NCBI GenBank assembly: GCA_028714695.1
Contig: JAQTLX010000005.1
Location: 157,382 to 209,823, forward strand
Source of the DNA: Ignavibacteria bacterium
GTDB taxonomy: Bacteria; Bacteroidota; Ignavibacteria; Tepidaquicellales; Tepidaquicellaceae
DNA length: 52,442 nt
Reading direction: 5' to 3'
Below, piece after piece: positions 36,485-45,086 of this stretch (position 1 is its first letter; every line of letters begins with the position of its first letter). A model generated the notes under the pieces. That model was not told the DNA's origin. It did not search any database and saw only the letters and a program-made list of their open reading frames with translations. The position numbers were made by a program, and so were the translations under genes.

Positions 36485-37318
36485 TTAAAACTCTTCGGGG
36501 AGTTCTTTCATCTGCGCGTAATTGAATACGGGTCCGTCTTTGCATACATACACATTTCCGATGTTGCAGCGGCCGCATTTTCCGAGTCCGCATTTCATTC
36601 TGTTTTCCAAAGTCGTGAATATGTCTTCGTCTTTGAATCCGAGTTTTTTCAGTACGGGTATCGTGAACTTTATCATTACAGGAGGACCGCAGATTACTGC
36701 GATTGTGTTTTCCGCCTTGGGCGCGAGTTTTTCGACTACGGTCGGAACAAATCCTACTTCGCCCGTCCATCCGTCAGTTTCGCCGCCCGGATCTACCGTG
36801 ATAACGGTCTTCACGTCGGACATTTCCTGCCACTCTTTTAATTTATATTTATAAACCAGGTCGCTTACGGAACGCGCGCCGTAAACAATCGTTATGTCCT
36901 TATAGTCTTTTCTCCAGTCGAGCACGTTATCGATAACGCAGCGAACGGGTGCAAGACCTATGCCGCCTGCGATGAAGAGAACGTTCTTTCCTTTTTGCTC
37001 TTCGAGCGGAAACCAGTTGCCGTAAGGACCCCTGAATCCGATTGTATCGCCTTCGTTAAGCCTGCGAAGCGCCTGAGTTACTTTGCCGTAAACTTTGAAT
37101 GAGCATTCTATTACGTCCGGACGCGTAGGCGAAGACGCGATGCAGAATGTCGATTCGCCGTCTCCGAAAACACCGTACTCCGCAAACTGTCCCGCTTTAA
37201 AATTGAACGACTTCGCGACTTCCGCGTCTTTCAAACGGAGTTTGAATGTTTTTGTATCCGGAGTTTCGTCTATGATTTCCGTTATTTCCGCCAAGTAAGG
37301 TTTATATATATTTTCCAT
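36485..37318 (-). CDS. flxA: FAD/NAD-binding oxidoreductase subunit FlxA (NADH-oxidising)
   Basis: Ferredoxin-NADP reductase-type subunit, 277 residues. The FAD-binding barrel is followed by the NAD pocket FIAGGIGLAPVR and VICGPPVMI. A C-terminal CGLGKCGRC plus a later cysteine binds one [2Fe-2S] cluster, as in PyrK and AsrB/HydG-type proteins. In the Flx-Hdr complex it should take electrons from NADH and pass them through FlxBC and FlxD to HdrA. It is the last gene of the seven-gene cluster and ends before a terminator. The gene name follows the Desulfovibrio FlxABCD-HdrABC layout; hydrogenase/sulfhydrogenase gamma subunits are close relatives. Confidence 0.85.
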   Translation of the reverse strand: MENIYKPYLAEITEIIDETPDTKTFKLRLKDAEVAKSFNFKAGQFAEYGVFGDGESTFCIASSPTRPDVIECSFKVYGKVTQALRRLNEGDTIGFRGPYGNWFPLEEQKGKNVLFIAGGIGLAPVRCVIDNVLDWRKDYKDITIVYGARSVSDLVYKYKLKEWQEMSDVKTVITVDPGGETDGWTGEVGFVPTVVEKLAPKAENTIAVICGPPVMIKFTIPVLKKLGFKDEDIFTTLENRMKCGLGKCGRCNIGNVYVCKDGPVFNYAQMKELPEEF

Positions 37319-37352
37319 ATTAAAAACTTTGTTCTTTTTTGATTGTTGAAAA

Positions 37353-38363
37353 TTAATCAGTACAGTTTGCTACTATTTCTTTTATGTCTATGCTTACGGC
37401 ACATCCTCTCGAGCATCTTCCGCATCCCGTGCAGAGTATCTCGTCGAATTTGTCCACGTAATATTTGAACTTGTGATTAATTCTTTGTCTGTAACGCTTG
37501 CCCTGTATGTCTCTCGGATTATGTCCCGACGCGTGAAGCGTGAAATGTCCGAACTGGCATCCGTCCCAGTTTTTCATCCTGCGTCCTTCGGTGTAACTGT
37601 AATCCTCGTCAACTAAATCGAAGCAATGGCAGACGGGGCATACAAACGCGCACTGCGCGCATGATAAACACAGGTCACCGACGCCGTCCCATTTCGGATG
37701 TTCGAAATTCTTTCCGAGCCATTCGTGAACCTGCTTGCTGTCGAATGCTACTTCGGGCTGTTTTACTTTTTCTTCAGCCGCTTTCGATTTTTCGGGCGCG
37801 CCTTCCGTGAAATATTTCGAATATGCTCCAATGAATTCTTTTCCTTTATCGGTTACAATCCTCACAGCGTAATTATTTTCATCAATCGGCACGAGGAATA
37901 AATCCGAACCCTTTTCCGAAACCGGCGATGAGCCGACCGATGTGCAGAAGCAGTAACGGTCAGAGTATTCGCACATTAAGCCTATAACAATGAAGTTCTT
38001 TACTCTTTCATTATAAAAATCGTCCTTGTAGTCCCAGTTGAAAATCTTGTTCAAAATATTGAACGAATTCGTGTCACACGGCTTTGCACCGAAAATCACT
38101 GTCTTCTTTTCGTCAACTTTCGCATCGAGCATGACTACGTCGTTCTTTCCCCTCTTGTAATAAAGTATCGGTTCCGCTTTCGGAAATACGAAAGTTTTGT
38201 ATGACGCCTTTGTCGGTTTCGATTTCGTATCAAGCACAATTTCTGACGGGTCCTGAATCAGATTGTACTCCGTCTTTCCGGGTGCAAGCAGATTGTGACC
38301 ATTCGCGACTATGTCTTTACAGAAATTTACAAGGTTTTGTTTAGAAATAATTTTTTCGTCCAT
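37353..38363 (-). CDS. flxB: Iron-sulfur subunit FlxB (AsrA / sulfhydrogenase beta-like)
   Basis: About 336 residues. I place the start at 38363, because extension to the ATG at 38432 would translate through the intergenic hairpins. It shows IFGAKPCDTNSF and CEYSDRYCFCTSVGSSP, typical of the anaerobic sulfite reductase A / hydrogenase-beta family. Two C-terminal [4Fe-4S] motifs follow, CLSCAQCAFVCPVCHC and CTGCGRCSRGC. It should relay electrons between the NADH-oxidising FlxA and the rest of the complex. A 34-bp gap separates it from flxA, and a 248-bp gap with hairpins from flxC. Confidence 0.85.
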   Translation of the reverse strand: MDEKIISKQNLVNFCKDIVANGHNLLAPGKTEYNLIQDPSEIVLDTKSKPTKASYKTFVFPKAEPILYYKRGKNDVVMLDAKVDEKKTVIFGAKPCDTNSFNILNKIFNWDYKDDFYNERVKNFIVIGLMCEYSDRYCFCTSVGSSPVSEKGSDLFLVPIDENNYAVRIVTDKGKEFIGAYSKYFTEGAPEKSKAAEEKVKQPEVAFDSKQVHEWLGKNFEHPKWDGVGDLCLSCAQCAFVCPVCHCFDLVDEDYSYTEGRRMKNWDGCQFGHFTLHASGHNPRDIQGKRYRQRINHKFKYYVDKFDEILCTGCGRCSRGCAVSIDIKEIVANCTD

Positions 38364-38611
38364 TTTAAAAACTTGTTTAAGTTTTCTATTTATCGGGCTG
38401 AAGCCCTGTTTTGTTTCTTGCTTCCTTTGCATCCCTCTTTTAAGAGGGATGCAAGAAAACGGTATTAATTCCTCCCGAACAAAGAGTCCGGCCTAATATT
38501 TTTATTTAATCACTATAAATTTTCCGTGTAACTCTGTGACTTCTCCGAGTATCTCTGTGATACCGCTCTTTAATTCCCGGCAAAAATCTGCCCGGAATAA
38601 GAGAATACAAA
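38364..38611. repeat. Intra-operon gap with hairpins and family-C repeat fragment
   Basis: Two stem-loops occur between flxC and flxB: GGGCT-GA-AGCCC (about 38396-38407) and the perfect inverted repeat GCATCCCTCTT-TT-AAGAGGGATGC (38429-38452). Positions about 38518-38592 carry the family-C phrases CTCTGTGAC and CTCTGTGATACCGCTCT. This is the only long gap inside an otherwise compact operon. Confidence 0.7.
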
Positions 38612-39496
38612 TCACATAAACAACTCGTCGCTGTCTTTAACGTCGTAAGAACCAACGAGCGTTGGTGTATCAAGGCTTCTGCCCGATACATAAGCAAATG
38701 CCTGTTTTGCAGTTTCCGTCATGCGTCTGTTAAGAAGCGACAAAGGTATGTCCATCGGACACGCTCTTTCGCATTCTCCGCAGCCTATGCATCTTCCGCT
38801 CAGATGAAATGCTCTCACAACGTTCCACGAGAAATTTCCGCGTGAATGCGGGCTCGACTCGACCCATCTGGGTACTGTCTTATCCGTTATGCATCTCTGG
38901 CAGTAACAGAGCGGGCATGCTGCGCGGCATGCGTAGCATTTAATGCATTTATCAAATTCTTTTTTGAAATATTCGAATCTTTCCTTATGCGACATCTTTT
39001 CAACCGCCTGAATTTTTTCAAGCACTTCGTCAGAAACCTTCGGAGTATCTTTTACTTCTCCGAGATTTGAATCCGAGTATAATGGTTTATGCGAATCGCA
39101 CGGAGTGCATTTCGTCGCAAGCGTCTCTCCGCTGAAATCCATTCCGTAATCCTTAACAACTCCGTGGCAGTTCATTCCTATTATATAAACATCTTCCCTT
39201 TTCAACTGGCTTTCCTGAATCAATGCCACTATTGCATGAATATCGCACGGCTTCGCGACGATTCCGAGTTTCAGAGTTGTTCCGTTTTGCTTCGCGAGAT
39301 TTTTAATTCTTGCCTTCGTAAGATAAACCGCGAGATTGTTCAGGCAGTATTCGTTGAAAACCAGTTTCGACGCGTCTTCAGGGGTTGTAACTATAATCGG
39401 TTTGGTTCTTTTGTCATCTACCTGCTGATATCCTATTACCGCGGCAACGGTCTTGTTTTCAAGAAGTTCCTTTGCGAGTTTTTTTAATTCTTCCAT
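38612..39496 (-). CDS. flxC: Iron-sulfur subunit FlxC (F420-hydrogenase-beta-like fold)
   Basis: The protein is 294 residues. The N-terminal half has LGIVAKPCDIHAIVAL and IIGMNCHG, as in FrhB/hydrogenase-beta-related proteins. CTPCDSHKP is followed by two C-terminal clusters, CIKCYACRAACPLCYCQRC and CIGCGECERACP. These would hold [4Fe-4S] clusters for electron relay within the Flx module. It overlaps flxD by one base. Its similarity in scheme to FlxB (PCD motif plus twin ferredoxin motifs) suggests the two are paralogous subunits. Confidence 0.85.
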   Translation of the reverse strand: MEELKKLAKELLENKTVAAVIGYQQVDDKRTKPIIVTTPEDASKLVFNEYCLNNLAVYLTKARIKNLAKQNGTTLKLGIVAKPCDIHAIVALIQESQLKREDVYIIGMNCHGVVKDYGMDFSGETLATKCTPCDSHKPLYSDSNLGEVKDTPKVSDEVLEKIQAVEKMSHKERFEYFKKEFDKCIKCYACRAACPLCYCQRCITDKTVPRWVESSPHSRGNFSWNVVRAFHLSGRCIGCGECERACPMDIPLSLLNRRMTETAKQAFAYVSGRSLDTPTLVGSYDVKDSDELFM

Positions 39497-39996
39497 CAGA
39501 CTGCCTCCTCTTCCTTGATAATCATGTTCTTGTCAATCTCCGGCATGTCTGGAAATTTTGTCATGAATTCTGAATTCAATTCATCGTAACTTTTGAACGG
39601 ACCCATCTCTTTAACATCGTTCACAACTTTTGAAACAACGTCTACGAATTTCTTTCCTTCGGATGCCGAAACCCATGAAAACTGGAGTCTTCCTTTTTCC
39701 ACTCCAAGATATTCAAGAAGTTCATCGAAGAACGTCCAGCGTCTGCGTGCGTGAAAATTGCCCGCATTGTAATGGCAGTCATTCGGATGACATCCCGATA
39801 CGAGAATTCCGTCCGCTCCGCGTTCGAATGCCTTCAGTATGAACACGGGGTCTATTCCGCCGGAGCACATAACGCGTATAAGTTTCACGTTTGTCGGATA
39901 TTTCAGGCGGGAAGTGCCCGCAAGGTCTGCGCCTGTGTATGTACACCAGTTACAGACAAATGCGACTATCTTTGGTTCCCAATTTTTATCACTCAT
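39496..39996 (-). CDS. flxD: MvhD/FlxD-type [2Fe-2S] connector subunit
   Basis: The protein is 166 residues of the methyl-viologen-reducing hydrogenase delta family. The cysteines C15 and C18 (FVCNWCTYTG), C44 (VMCSGG), C69 and C74 (SGCHPNDCHY) are the usual cluster set. In methanogens MvhD links [NiFe] hydrogenase to HdrA; in Flx-Hdr systems FlxD links the NADH-oxidising part to HdrA. No [NiFe] hydrogenase subunits are in the cluster, favouring the FlxD reading. It sits between hdrA (44-bp gap) and flxC (1-bp overlap). Confidence 0.9.
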   Translation of the reverse strand: MSDKNWEPKIVAFVCNWCTYTGADLAGTSRLKYPTNVKLIRVMCSGGIDPVFILKAFERGADGILVSGCHPNDCHYNAGNFHARRRWTFFDELLEYLGVEKGRLQFSWVSASEGKKFVDVVSKVVNDVKEMGPFKSYDELNSEFMTKFPDMPEIDKNMIIKEEEAV

Positions 39997-40040
39997 AATT
40001 AAGACAATTATAAATTGTAAATTTCAAATGTTAAATTAAA

Positions 40041-42038
40041 CTACAGCGCTGCTATCTGCGCAAATACCTCTTCGTTGTTGAATCCGGCGAGTTCGATTGA
40101 TTTCGACGGACACGATGCCGTGCACGTACCGCATCCCTGGCACAAGCCTTCATTCACATACGCTATTTCTTTATAAACCACGCCGTTCCTATCCTTCATT
40201 TCTTTTACTTCAACCGCGCCGTACGGACAGACCTTCTTGCACAAGAAACAGCCAGCGCAGAACAGTTCGTTTACTTTTGCAACAACAGGTTCACGTTCGA
40301 GTTTATCAGAACCGAACAGCACCATTGCCTTTGCCGCTGCTGCCGAAGCCATTGCCACTGATTCCGGAATATCTTTCGGAGACTGGCATGCGCCAGCCAG
40401 GAACACACCGCCCGTTGTACTTTCGATTGGACGAAGTTTAGGATGCGCTTCATTGTAGAATCCGTATTTGTCATACGGAATACCTATTGTCTGCGCGAGT
40501 TCCGACGCTTCGGTCTGCGCTATCATTGCAGTAGCAAGCACAACCATATCCGCGTCAATTTCAATCGGCATGCTTGCAAGAGTGTCTTCGCCCTTAACAA
40601 TATATTTGCCGTTCTTTTCCGTAATCTTCGAAACTCTTCCGCGAATATATTTAACGCCGTCTTCTTCTATCGCGCGCCTGACGAATTCTTCATACATCTT
40701 TCCGCCCGAACGAATGTCCATATAGAATACGTACGCTTCGCCGTCGTGCACTTTGTGTTTATACAGCATGGCGTGCTTTGCAGTGTACATGCAGCATATC
40801 TTGCTGCAGTATGAAAATCCTTTTGAGTCGTCTCTTGAGCCTACGCATTGAATGAAAACAATCTTCTTCGGTTCTTTGCCGTCGGACGGTCTTTTGAATT
40901 CTCCCGATGTCGGTCCAGATGCGCTTGCAATTCTTTCGAACTGCAGACCGTCAACCACGTCTTTATACTTTCCGTAGCCATATTCGCCATAGCCCTTTAT
41001 CATAGAGCCTTCCGGCTTCTTTTCAATGTTGTATAATTTATATCCGGTCGCAACGATGATTGCGCCGATTTCTTCCGTAACCAATGTGTCCTGCTGGTCA
41101 AACGAGATTGCCTCTCGTCCGCATACTTTCACGCACATCTGGCACTTGCCCGTTTTATAATAAGTGCATACCGTCTCATCTATAACCGGAATATTCGGAA
41201 CGGCCTGAGGAAACGGAACGTATACAGCGGGACGGTATGCTAAATTTTCTTCGAATGAATTGAATGCTTTTTTCTTAACCGGGCACTTCGTTGTGCAAAG
41301 ACCGCAGCCCGTACATTTTGATTCGTCAATATGTCTTGCTTTCTTTCTGATTGTAACCGTGAAATTTCCGATGAATCCTTCAACTTTTTCAACCTCTGAA
41401 TAGGTCATCAGTTTTATCTTAGGATGCTGATATACTTCAACCATTCTTGGAGTTAAGATACACTGCGAACAGTCGAGTGTCGGGAATGTTTCCGACAACT
41501 GGCTCATGTGTCCGCCTATTGAAGGTTCTTTTTCAACGAGAACAACTTCGTATCCGGCATTTGCAACGTCAAGCGCCGCCTGTATGCCTGCAATGCCGCC
41601 TCCGATAACCAGTGTTCTTTTTGTTACGGGAACTTCGATTGTAGTAAGAGGCTGATTGCGTTTCACTTTTTCGACTGCCATTCTCACAAGGTCGATTGCT
41701 TTGTCTGTAGCCGCATCTATATCATCGTGCACCCACGAGCAATGTTCGCGCAAGTTTGCTATTTCTACAAGGAACGGATTAATACCGGCATCGACAGCCG
41801 CTTTACGGAATGTCTTTTCGTGCATATGCGGTGAGCATGAACCGACGACTATAGCATCAAGTTTCTTCTTTCTTATTTCATCCTTTATCATATTCTGTCC
41901 GGGATCCGAGCACATGTATTTATAATCGAGCGAAACTTCGACGCCCGGAAGCCATTGGCAGGCTTTTGAAACACGCGGGCAATCGACTGTTCTGCCTATG
42001 TTCTCGCCGCAGTGACAGATAAAAACTCCAATTTTCAT
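40041..42038 (-). CDS. hdrA: Heterodisulfide reductase-like subunit A (bifurcating flavoprotein)
   Basis: The protein is 665 residues. The N-terminal domain has FICHCGENIG and VVGSCSPHMHE. The FAD-binding Rossmann motif VIGGGIAGIQAA is followed by VEKEPSIGGHM and LDCSQCILTPRM. A central ferredoxin-like motif CTGCGLCTTKCP and two C-terminal ones, CAGCFLCKKVCP and CQGCGTCTASCP, give several [4Fe-4S] clusters. In known HdrA the FAD bifurcates electron pairs between ferredoxin and the HdrB active site. It is encoded between hdrB and flxD with short gaps (30 and 44 bp). Confidence 0.95.
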   Translation of the reverse strand: MKIGVFICHCGENIGRTVDCPRVSKACQWLPGVEVSLDYKYMCSDPGQNMIKDEIRKKKLDAIVVGSCSPHMHEKTFRKAAVDAGINPFLVEIANLREHCSWVHDDIDAATDKAIDLVRMAVEKVKRNQPLTTIEVPVTKRTLVIGGGIAGIQAALDVANAGYEVVLVEKEPSIGGHMSQLSETFPTLDCSQCILTPRMVEVYQHPKIKLMTYSEVEKVEGFIGNFTVTIRKKARHIDESKCTGCGLCTTKCPVKKKAFNSFEENLAYRPAVYVPFPQAVPNIPVIDETVCTYYKTGKCQMCVKVCGREAISFDQQDTLVTEEIGAIIVATGYKLYNIEKKPEGSMIKGYGEYGYGKYKDVVDGLQFERIASASGPTSGEFKRPSDGKEPKKIVFIQCVGSRDDSKGFSYCSKICCMYTAKHAMLYKHKVHDGEAYVFYMDIRSGGKMYEEFVRRAIEEDGVKYIRGRVSKITEKNGKYIVKGEDTLASMPIEIDADMVVLATAMIAQTEASELAQTIGIPYDKYGFYNEAHPKLRPIESTTGGVFLAGACQSPKDIPESVAMASAAAAKAMVLFGSDKLEREPVVAKVNELFCAGCFLCKKVCPYGAVEVKEMKDRNGVVYKEIAYVNEGLCQGCGTCTASCPSKSIELAGFNNEEVFAQIAAL

Positions 42039-42068
42039 AAAATACTCCGGTTTAAGTATTATTTATTA

Positions 42069-42944
42069 TTACACCGCTGCTTTTTCGGCAGCAAGTTCTT
42101 TATAATTAAATTCAATGGTATGTTTGTCTATACCAAGTTCTTTTTCTTTCATTCCGAGCGCAAGACCGAGCAATTCGGTCAGGAACAGCACCGGAAATTC
42201 TTTGTGGCCGGGATATGCCCTTTTCATGGCTCTCTGCCTCATGTCAAGATTTGAATGGCACATCGGGCATGCTACAACCAGCACATTCGCGCCGTGGTCT
42301 CTCGCATCGTCAATAATTTTTTTCGAAAGGTCGAGAACTATATCACGTCTTGCGAGCGTATGCGCCGCGCCGCAGCATTCAACTTTGTAATTCCAGTCAA
42401 CCGTCTTCGCTCCCGCGAGTTCGACAAGTTCTTCCATAGATGACGGCTGTTCGGCGTCGTCGAAATGGGTTATGCTTGAAGGGCGGACAAGAAGGCAGCC
42501 GTAATAACATGCGGCTTTAATATTCTTGATATCGAATGTTTTATTTTCAGAAATCTTTTCTTTCCCGATTTTTTGAAAAAGTTCGATGAGGTTCATCACC
42601 TTGATTTCTTTGTTGAGTTTCGTATCAAGGACTGCTTCCACTTCCGTTTTAAGCGCCGGCTGAGTCATGGTTTCGTGCTGTGAAACAACAAGCCTGTTAT
42701 AGCATGCAGCGCAAGGAGCGACGATATCGTCAAGTCCCTGCTGTTCGGCAAGCATAATGTTGCGCATAGCCAGAGCGCTTGCGAGCATGTGGTTTGTAAC
42801 GTGCGCGGAGGTCGCGCCGCAGCAGGTCCAGTCTTTGATTTCGTCAAAGGACGTACCTAATTTTTCAACGACTTTTCTCAGGGAGATGTCGTATTCTTTT
42901 GCCGTTCCTGTTTGCGAACAGCCGGGGAAATATCCTACTTTCAA
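42069..42944 (-). CDS. hdrB: Heterodisulfide reductase-like subunit B
   Basis: The protein is 291 residues with two complete CCG cysteine motifs: C9, C41-C42, C78 and C81, then C150 (or C146), C190-C191, C226 and C229. In methanogen HdrB these bind two non-cubane [4Fe-4S] clusters that cleave the CoM-S-S-CoB disulfide. In bacterial Flx-Hdr systems the acceptor is thought to be a DsrC-type or other disulfide. No such partner is encoded in the window. Both motifs look intact, so a catalytic rather than structural role is expected. Confidence 0.94.
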   Translation of the reverse strand: MKVGYFPGCSQTGTAKEYDISLRKVVEKLGTSFDEIKDWTCCGATSAHVTNHMLASALAMRNIMLAEQQGLDDIVAPCAACYNRLVVSQHETMTQPALKTEVEAVLDTKLNKEIKVMNLIELFQKIGKEKISENKTFDIKNIKAACYYGCLLVRPSSITHFDDAEQPSSMEELVELAGAKTVDWNYKVECCGAAHTLARRDIVLDLSKKIIDDARDHGANVLVVACPMCHSNLDMRQRAMKRAYPGHKEFPVLFLTELLGLALGMKEKELGIDKHTIEFNYKELAAEKAAV

Positions 42945-42972
42945 TTTATCCTCCGTTAATGAGGTTTAAAAA

Positions 42973-43521
42973 TTATTTTTTAGCCGTCTTTTTGAAAATG
43001 TCTTTGACGGATTTTTTATCTTTCATTTTATGCGGTATTACTTCAAGCAGTCCTTTCATAAACATATCGGGTCCCGAATCAACATCCTGCATCAGGTGCA
43101 TCGTTTTCATTTTGTATTCCGCAATCAAACCGATTTCATAAGAGCGTCCGAATCTCTTTATCTGATTAAGGAACGCTTCATGGAACTTAAGAATGTCCTT
43201 ATGTTTTATTTCAACGCCTTTTTCGAGCGCGAGTTCGCGGACAGCGTCCATGAATTTCGCAAGGTCGAATTCCTGCGGACATCTCGTTGAGCATGTCTGA
43301 CATCCGGCGCAAAGCCACGGCGTTTCAGATTTAAGCGCTTCTTCGTAGAAGCCTAACTGTATAAGGCGGACTACTTTATTCGGCGCGATATCCATGTAAT
43401 ATCTTACGGGACATCCCGCAGAGCACTTACCGCATTGATAGCATAAACTGACATCCTGAAAAGTTTTTTCGGCAATATCGTCAGCAATTGTATGCGCGTG
43501 TTGATGATTGTGTGAACTCAT
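42973..43521 (-). CDS. hdrC: Heterodisulfide reductase-like subunit C
   Basis: The protein is 182 residues. The N-terminus is histidine-rich (SSHNHQHAH). Two [4Fe-4S] motifs, CYQCGKCSAGCP (C27, C30, C33, C37) and CAGCQTCSTRCP (C71, C74, C77, C81), carry electrons between HdrA and HdrB. It is the first gene of the hdr-flx cluster, with 28 bp to hdrB. The 410-bp AT-rich region upstream should contain the operon promoter. Confidence 0.93.
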   Translation of the reverse strand: MSSHNHQHAHTIADDIAEKTFQDVSLCYQCGKCSAGCPVRYYMDIAPNKVVRLIQLGFYEEALKSETPWLCAGCQTCSTRCPQEFDLAKFMDAVRELALEKGVEIKHKDILKFHEAFLNQIKRFGRSYEIGLIAEYKMKTMHLMQDVDSGPDMFMKGLLEVIPHKMKDKKSVKDIFKKTAKK

Positions 43522-43931
43522 ATAATGGAAAATTTAGAATTGGCAAAATGAAATGTGAATAAGTCGGCTGAACTTTTGCGCTGAATTTTATTTTCATAAA
43601 CTAGCATTTATATCGTCCTTTGGATGTTTATCCTGTGCGGTTTATCATTTACGTTCTCCGCTGTTTTAAAAAAGAAATGCGTAAATAAAAACCAATAATT
43701 AAGTTCAATACAAAATTAGAGAGTATAAATTTATAGTTCAATGGTAAAGTAAATAAATCAGACAGGAGAAGAAAATTTACATTGAAGTTAAACAGTCCAA
43801 TCGCTGAAAAAGTGTATAAATATTAAACAGTGCGGGGTTTATAATTTTAAATTATATGTATGTATTTGGATTATATTGTATTATTATATATAACTCCCGT
43901 TAAGATTTAGTATTTATATTTTAATATATAA
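43522..43931. promoter_or_regulatory. AT-rich region upstream of hdrC; possible promoter
   Basis: There is no gene in these 410 bases between the PP2C gene and hdrC. On the minus strand TTGAAC (43736-43741) and TAATTT (43713-43718) are separated by 17 bases and could be -35/-10 elements. A small TATAAATTTATA palindrome (43724-43735) lies in the spacer. The evidence is motif-only in very AT-rich DNA. The 22-bp palindrome found upstream of rex is not repeated here. Confidence 0.35.
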
Positions 43932-45086
43932 TTAAAACTCAGTAAGCGTAACGAGTTTTCCATCCGCTTTTAATTTATCGGCAAGAAGCGATACAATTTT
44001 TTCCCTCGACAGTATTCCGCGCTGGGTAAAGTTTATACTTTCAACGGCGGGATTTTTTGATTTCCCGACAAAGAAATTAACTCTATCCACGGCGGCCAGC
44101 AATATGTAGAGTTCCGTCACGGGATTAAATTTTTCAAGGCGTTTATGTTCTTCGCCCCATATATTATAGACCTGATTCAAAGTAACGGCGCCTTCGGTCA
44201 CGAGGTCAATGCCATCTATTGTGTAACTTGGCGGAGTCATTTCGCTCTGGAAGTCATCGTCTATAATTAGTTTTTTATCAATTTGTCTGGCGACGATTTT
44301 AGCGGTTGAGCCGCCGCAGATAATTTTCAAACCGTCCATGGACATAAATTCGGATACGACATTCGCGTCATCATCGGGATTTACGGGCGGACCTGTCAGG
44401 AGATTTATTGTTTTGCCTTTTATACAATTGGCAAATATCACGCTGCAATCGTCATAAAGCGCACCGTCCCAGAGTTTCTTTGCCCGGTAATTAATAATTT
44501 CAGGAAGAGATTTAAAGGAGACGCCTGTTGAAAGTTCTTTATTAATAAAATCATTCACGCCTTCAATTTTCCATCCGGCTTTCAGACTTTTTCCCATGCC
44601 GGCATTAATAAGACCGTCGCTTACAAGAACGATTCCTTCCGCGGGATGAAGAAAGCAATTCGATTCGCCTATGATACTGTTATCGACAGTGAATATTCTT
44701 TGCTGAAGAACGCTCGAATTTCTTTTTGAAAAAAACATTGGCGGGGGCATTTCATAAGATAGTATAGTTGTTATTCCCTCTGTGGAAATTTTCATTACGG
44801 TAAAAACCGCATAAGGCATACCGCTTACTTTCGCGTCTTCCATAGTATTCAGAACGCTGTTAAACGCCTGTCTTAAAGAGAAGCCTCCTTTATGGAGTTC
44901 TTTCAAGCGCGAAGTACACATTGTCGCAGCAATATTCGCCTTTATTCCGGAGCCGAGCCCGTCCGCAAAGAATATAACGGTAGAGTTTTCGTCTCTGAAG
45001 AAATCGATAACATCGCCGCAGGGTCTGCCGGGTTTCTTCGACATCTGACTGTATTCTATTTCGACGTGTGTATATCCTTGTGCCAT
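43932..45086 (-). CDS. SpoIIE-type PP2C phosphatase linked to sensory hydrogenase
   Basis: The protein is 384 residues. The PP2C metal aspartates are visible in FFADGLGSG (D42), VLVSDGLINAG (D157) and YDDCSVIF (D212/D213), so it should be an active Ser/Thr phosphatase. Residues about 224-384 form a second domain (GPPVNPDDDANVV, KIICGGSTAKIVAR, GIDLVTEGAVTLNQV) that I cannot assign. This C-terminal part may be the partner-recognition element. It overlaps hydS by 31 bp, so it is translationally coupled to the sensory hydrogenase. No target anti-anti-sigma or kinase gene is adjacent. Confidence 0.85.
   Translation of the reverse strand: MAQGYTHVEIEYSQMSKKPGRPCGDVIDFFRDENSTVIFFADGLGSGIKANIAATMCTSRLKELHKGGFSLRQAFNSVLNTMEDAKVSGMPYAVFTVMKISTEGITTILSYEMPPPMFFSKRNSSVLQQRIFTVDNSIIGESNCFLHPAEGIVLVSDGLINAGMGKSLKAGWKIEGVNDFINKELSTGVSFKSLPEIINYRAKKLWDGALYDDCSVIFANCIKGKTINLLTGPPVNPDDDANVVSEFMSMDGLKIICGGSTAKIVARQIDKKLIIDDDFQSEMTPPSYTIDGIDLVTEGAVTLNQVYNIWGEEHKRLEKFNPVTELYILLAAVDRVNFFVGKSKNPAVESINFTQRGILSREKIVSLLADKLKADGKLVTLTEF

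Noticed and set aside
38364..38432. Upstream start for flxB at 38432
   Set aside because: The extra 23 codons run across the intergenic hairpins, and the family-like N-terminus starts at the ATG at 38363.
39496..39996. Delta subunit of a methyl-viologen-reducing [NiFe] hydrogenase
   Set aside because: No MvhA/MvhG large or small subunits are in the cluster; the flxA-flxC neighbours fit the Flx-Hdr complex better.
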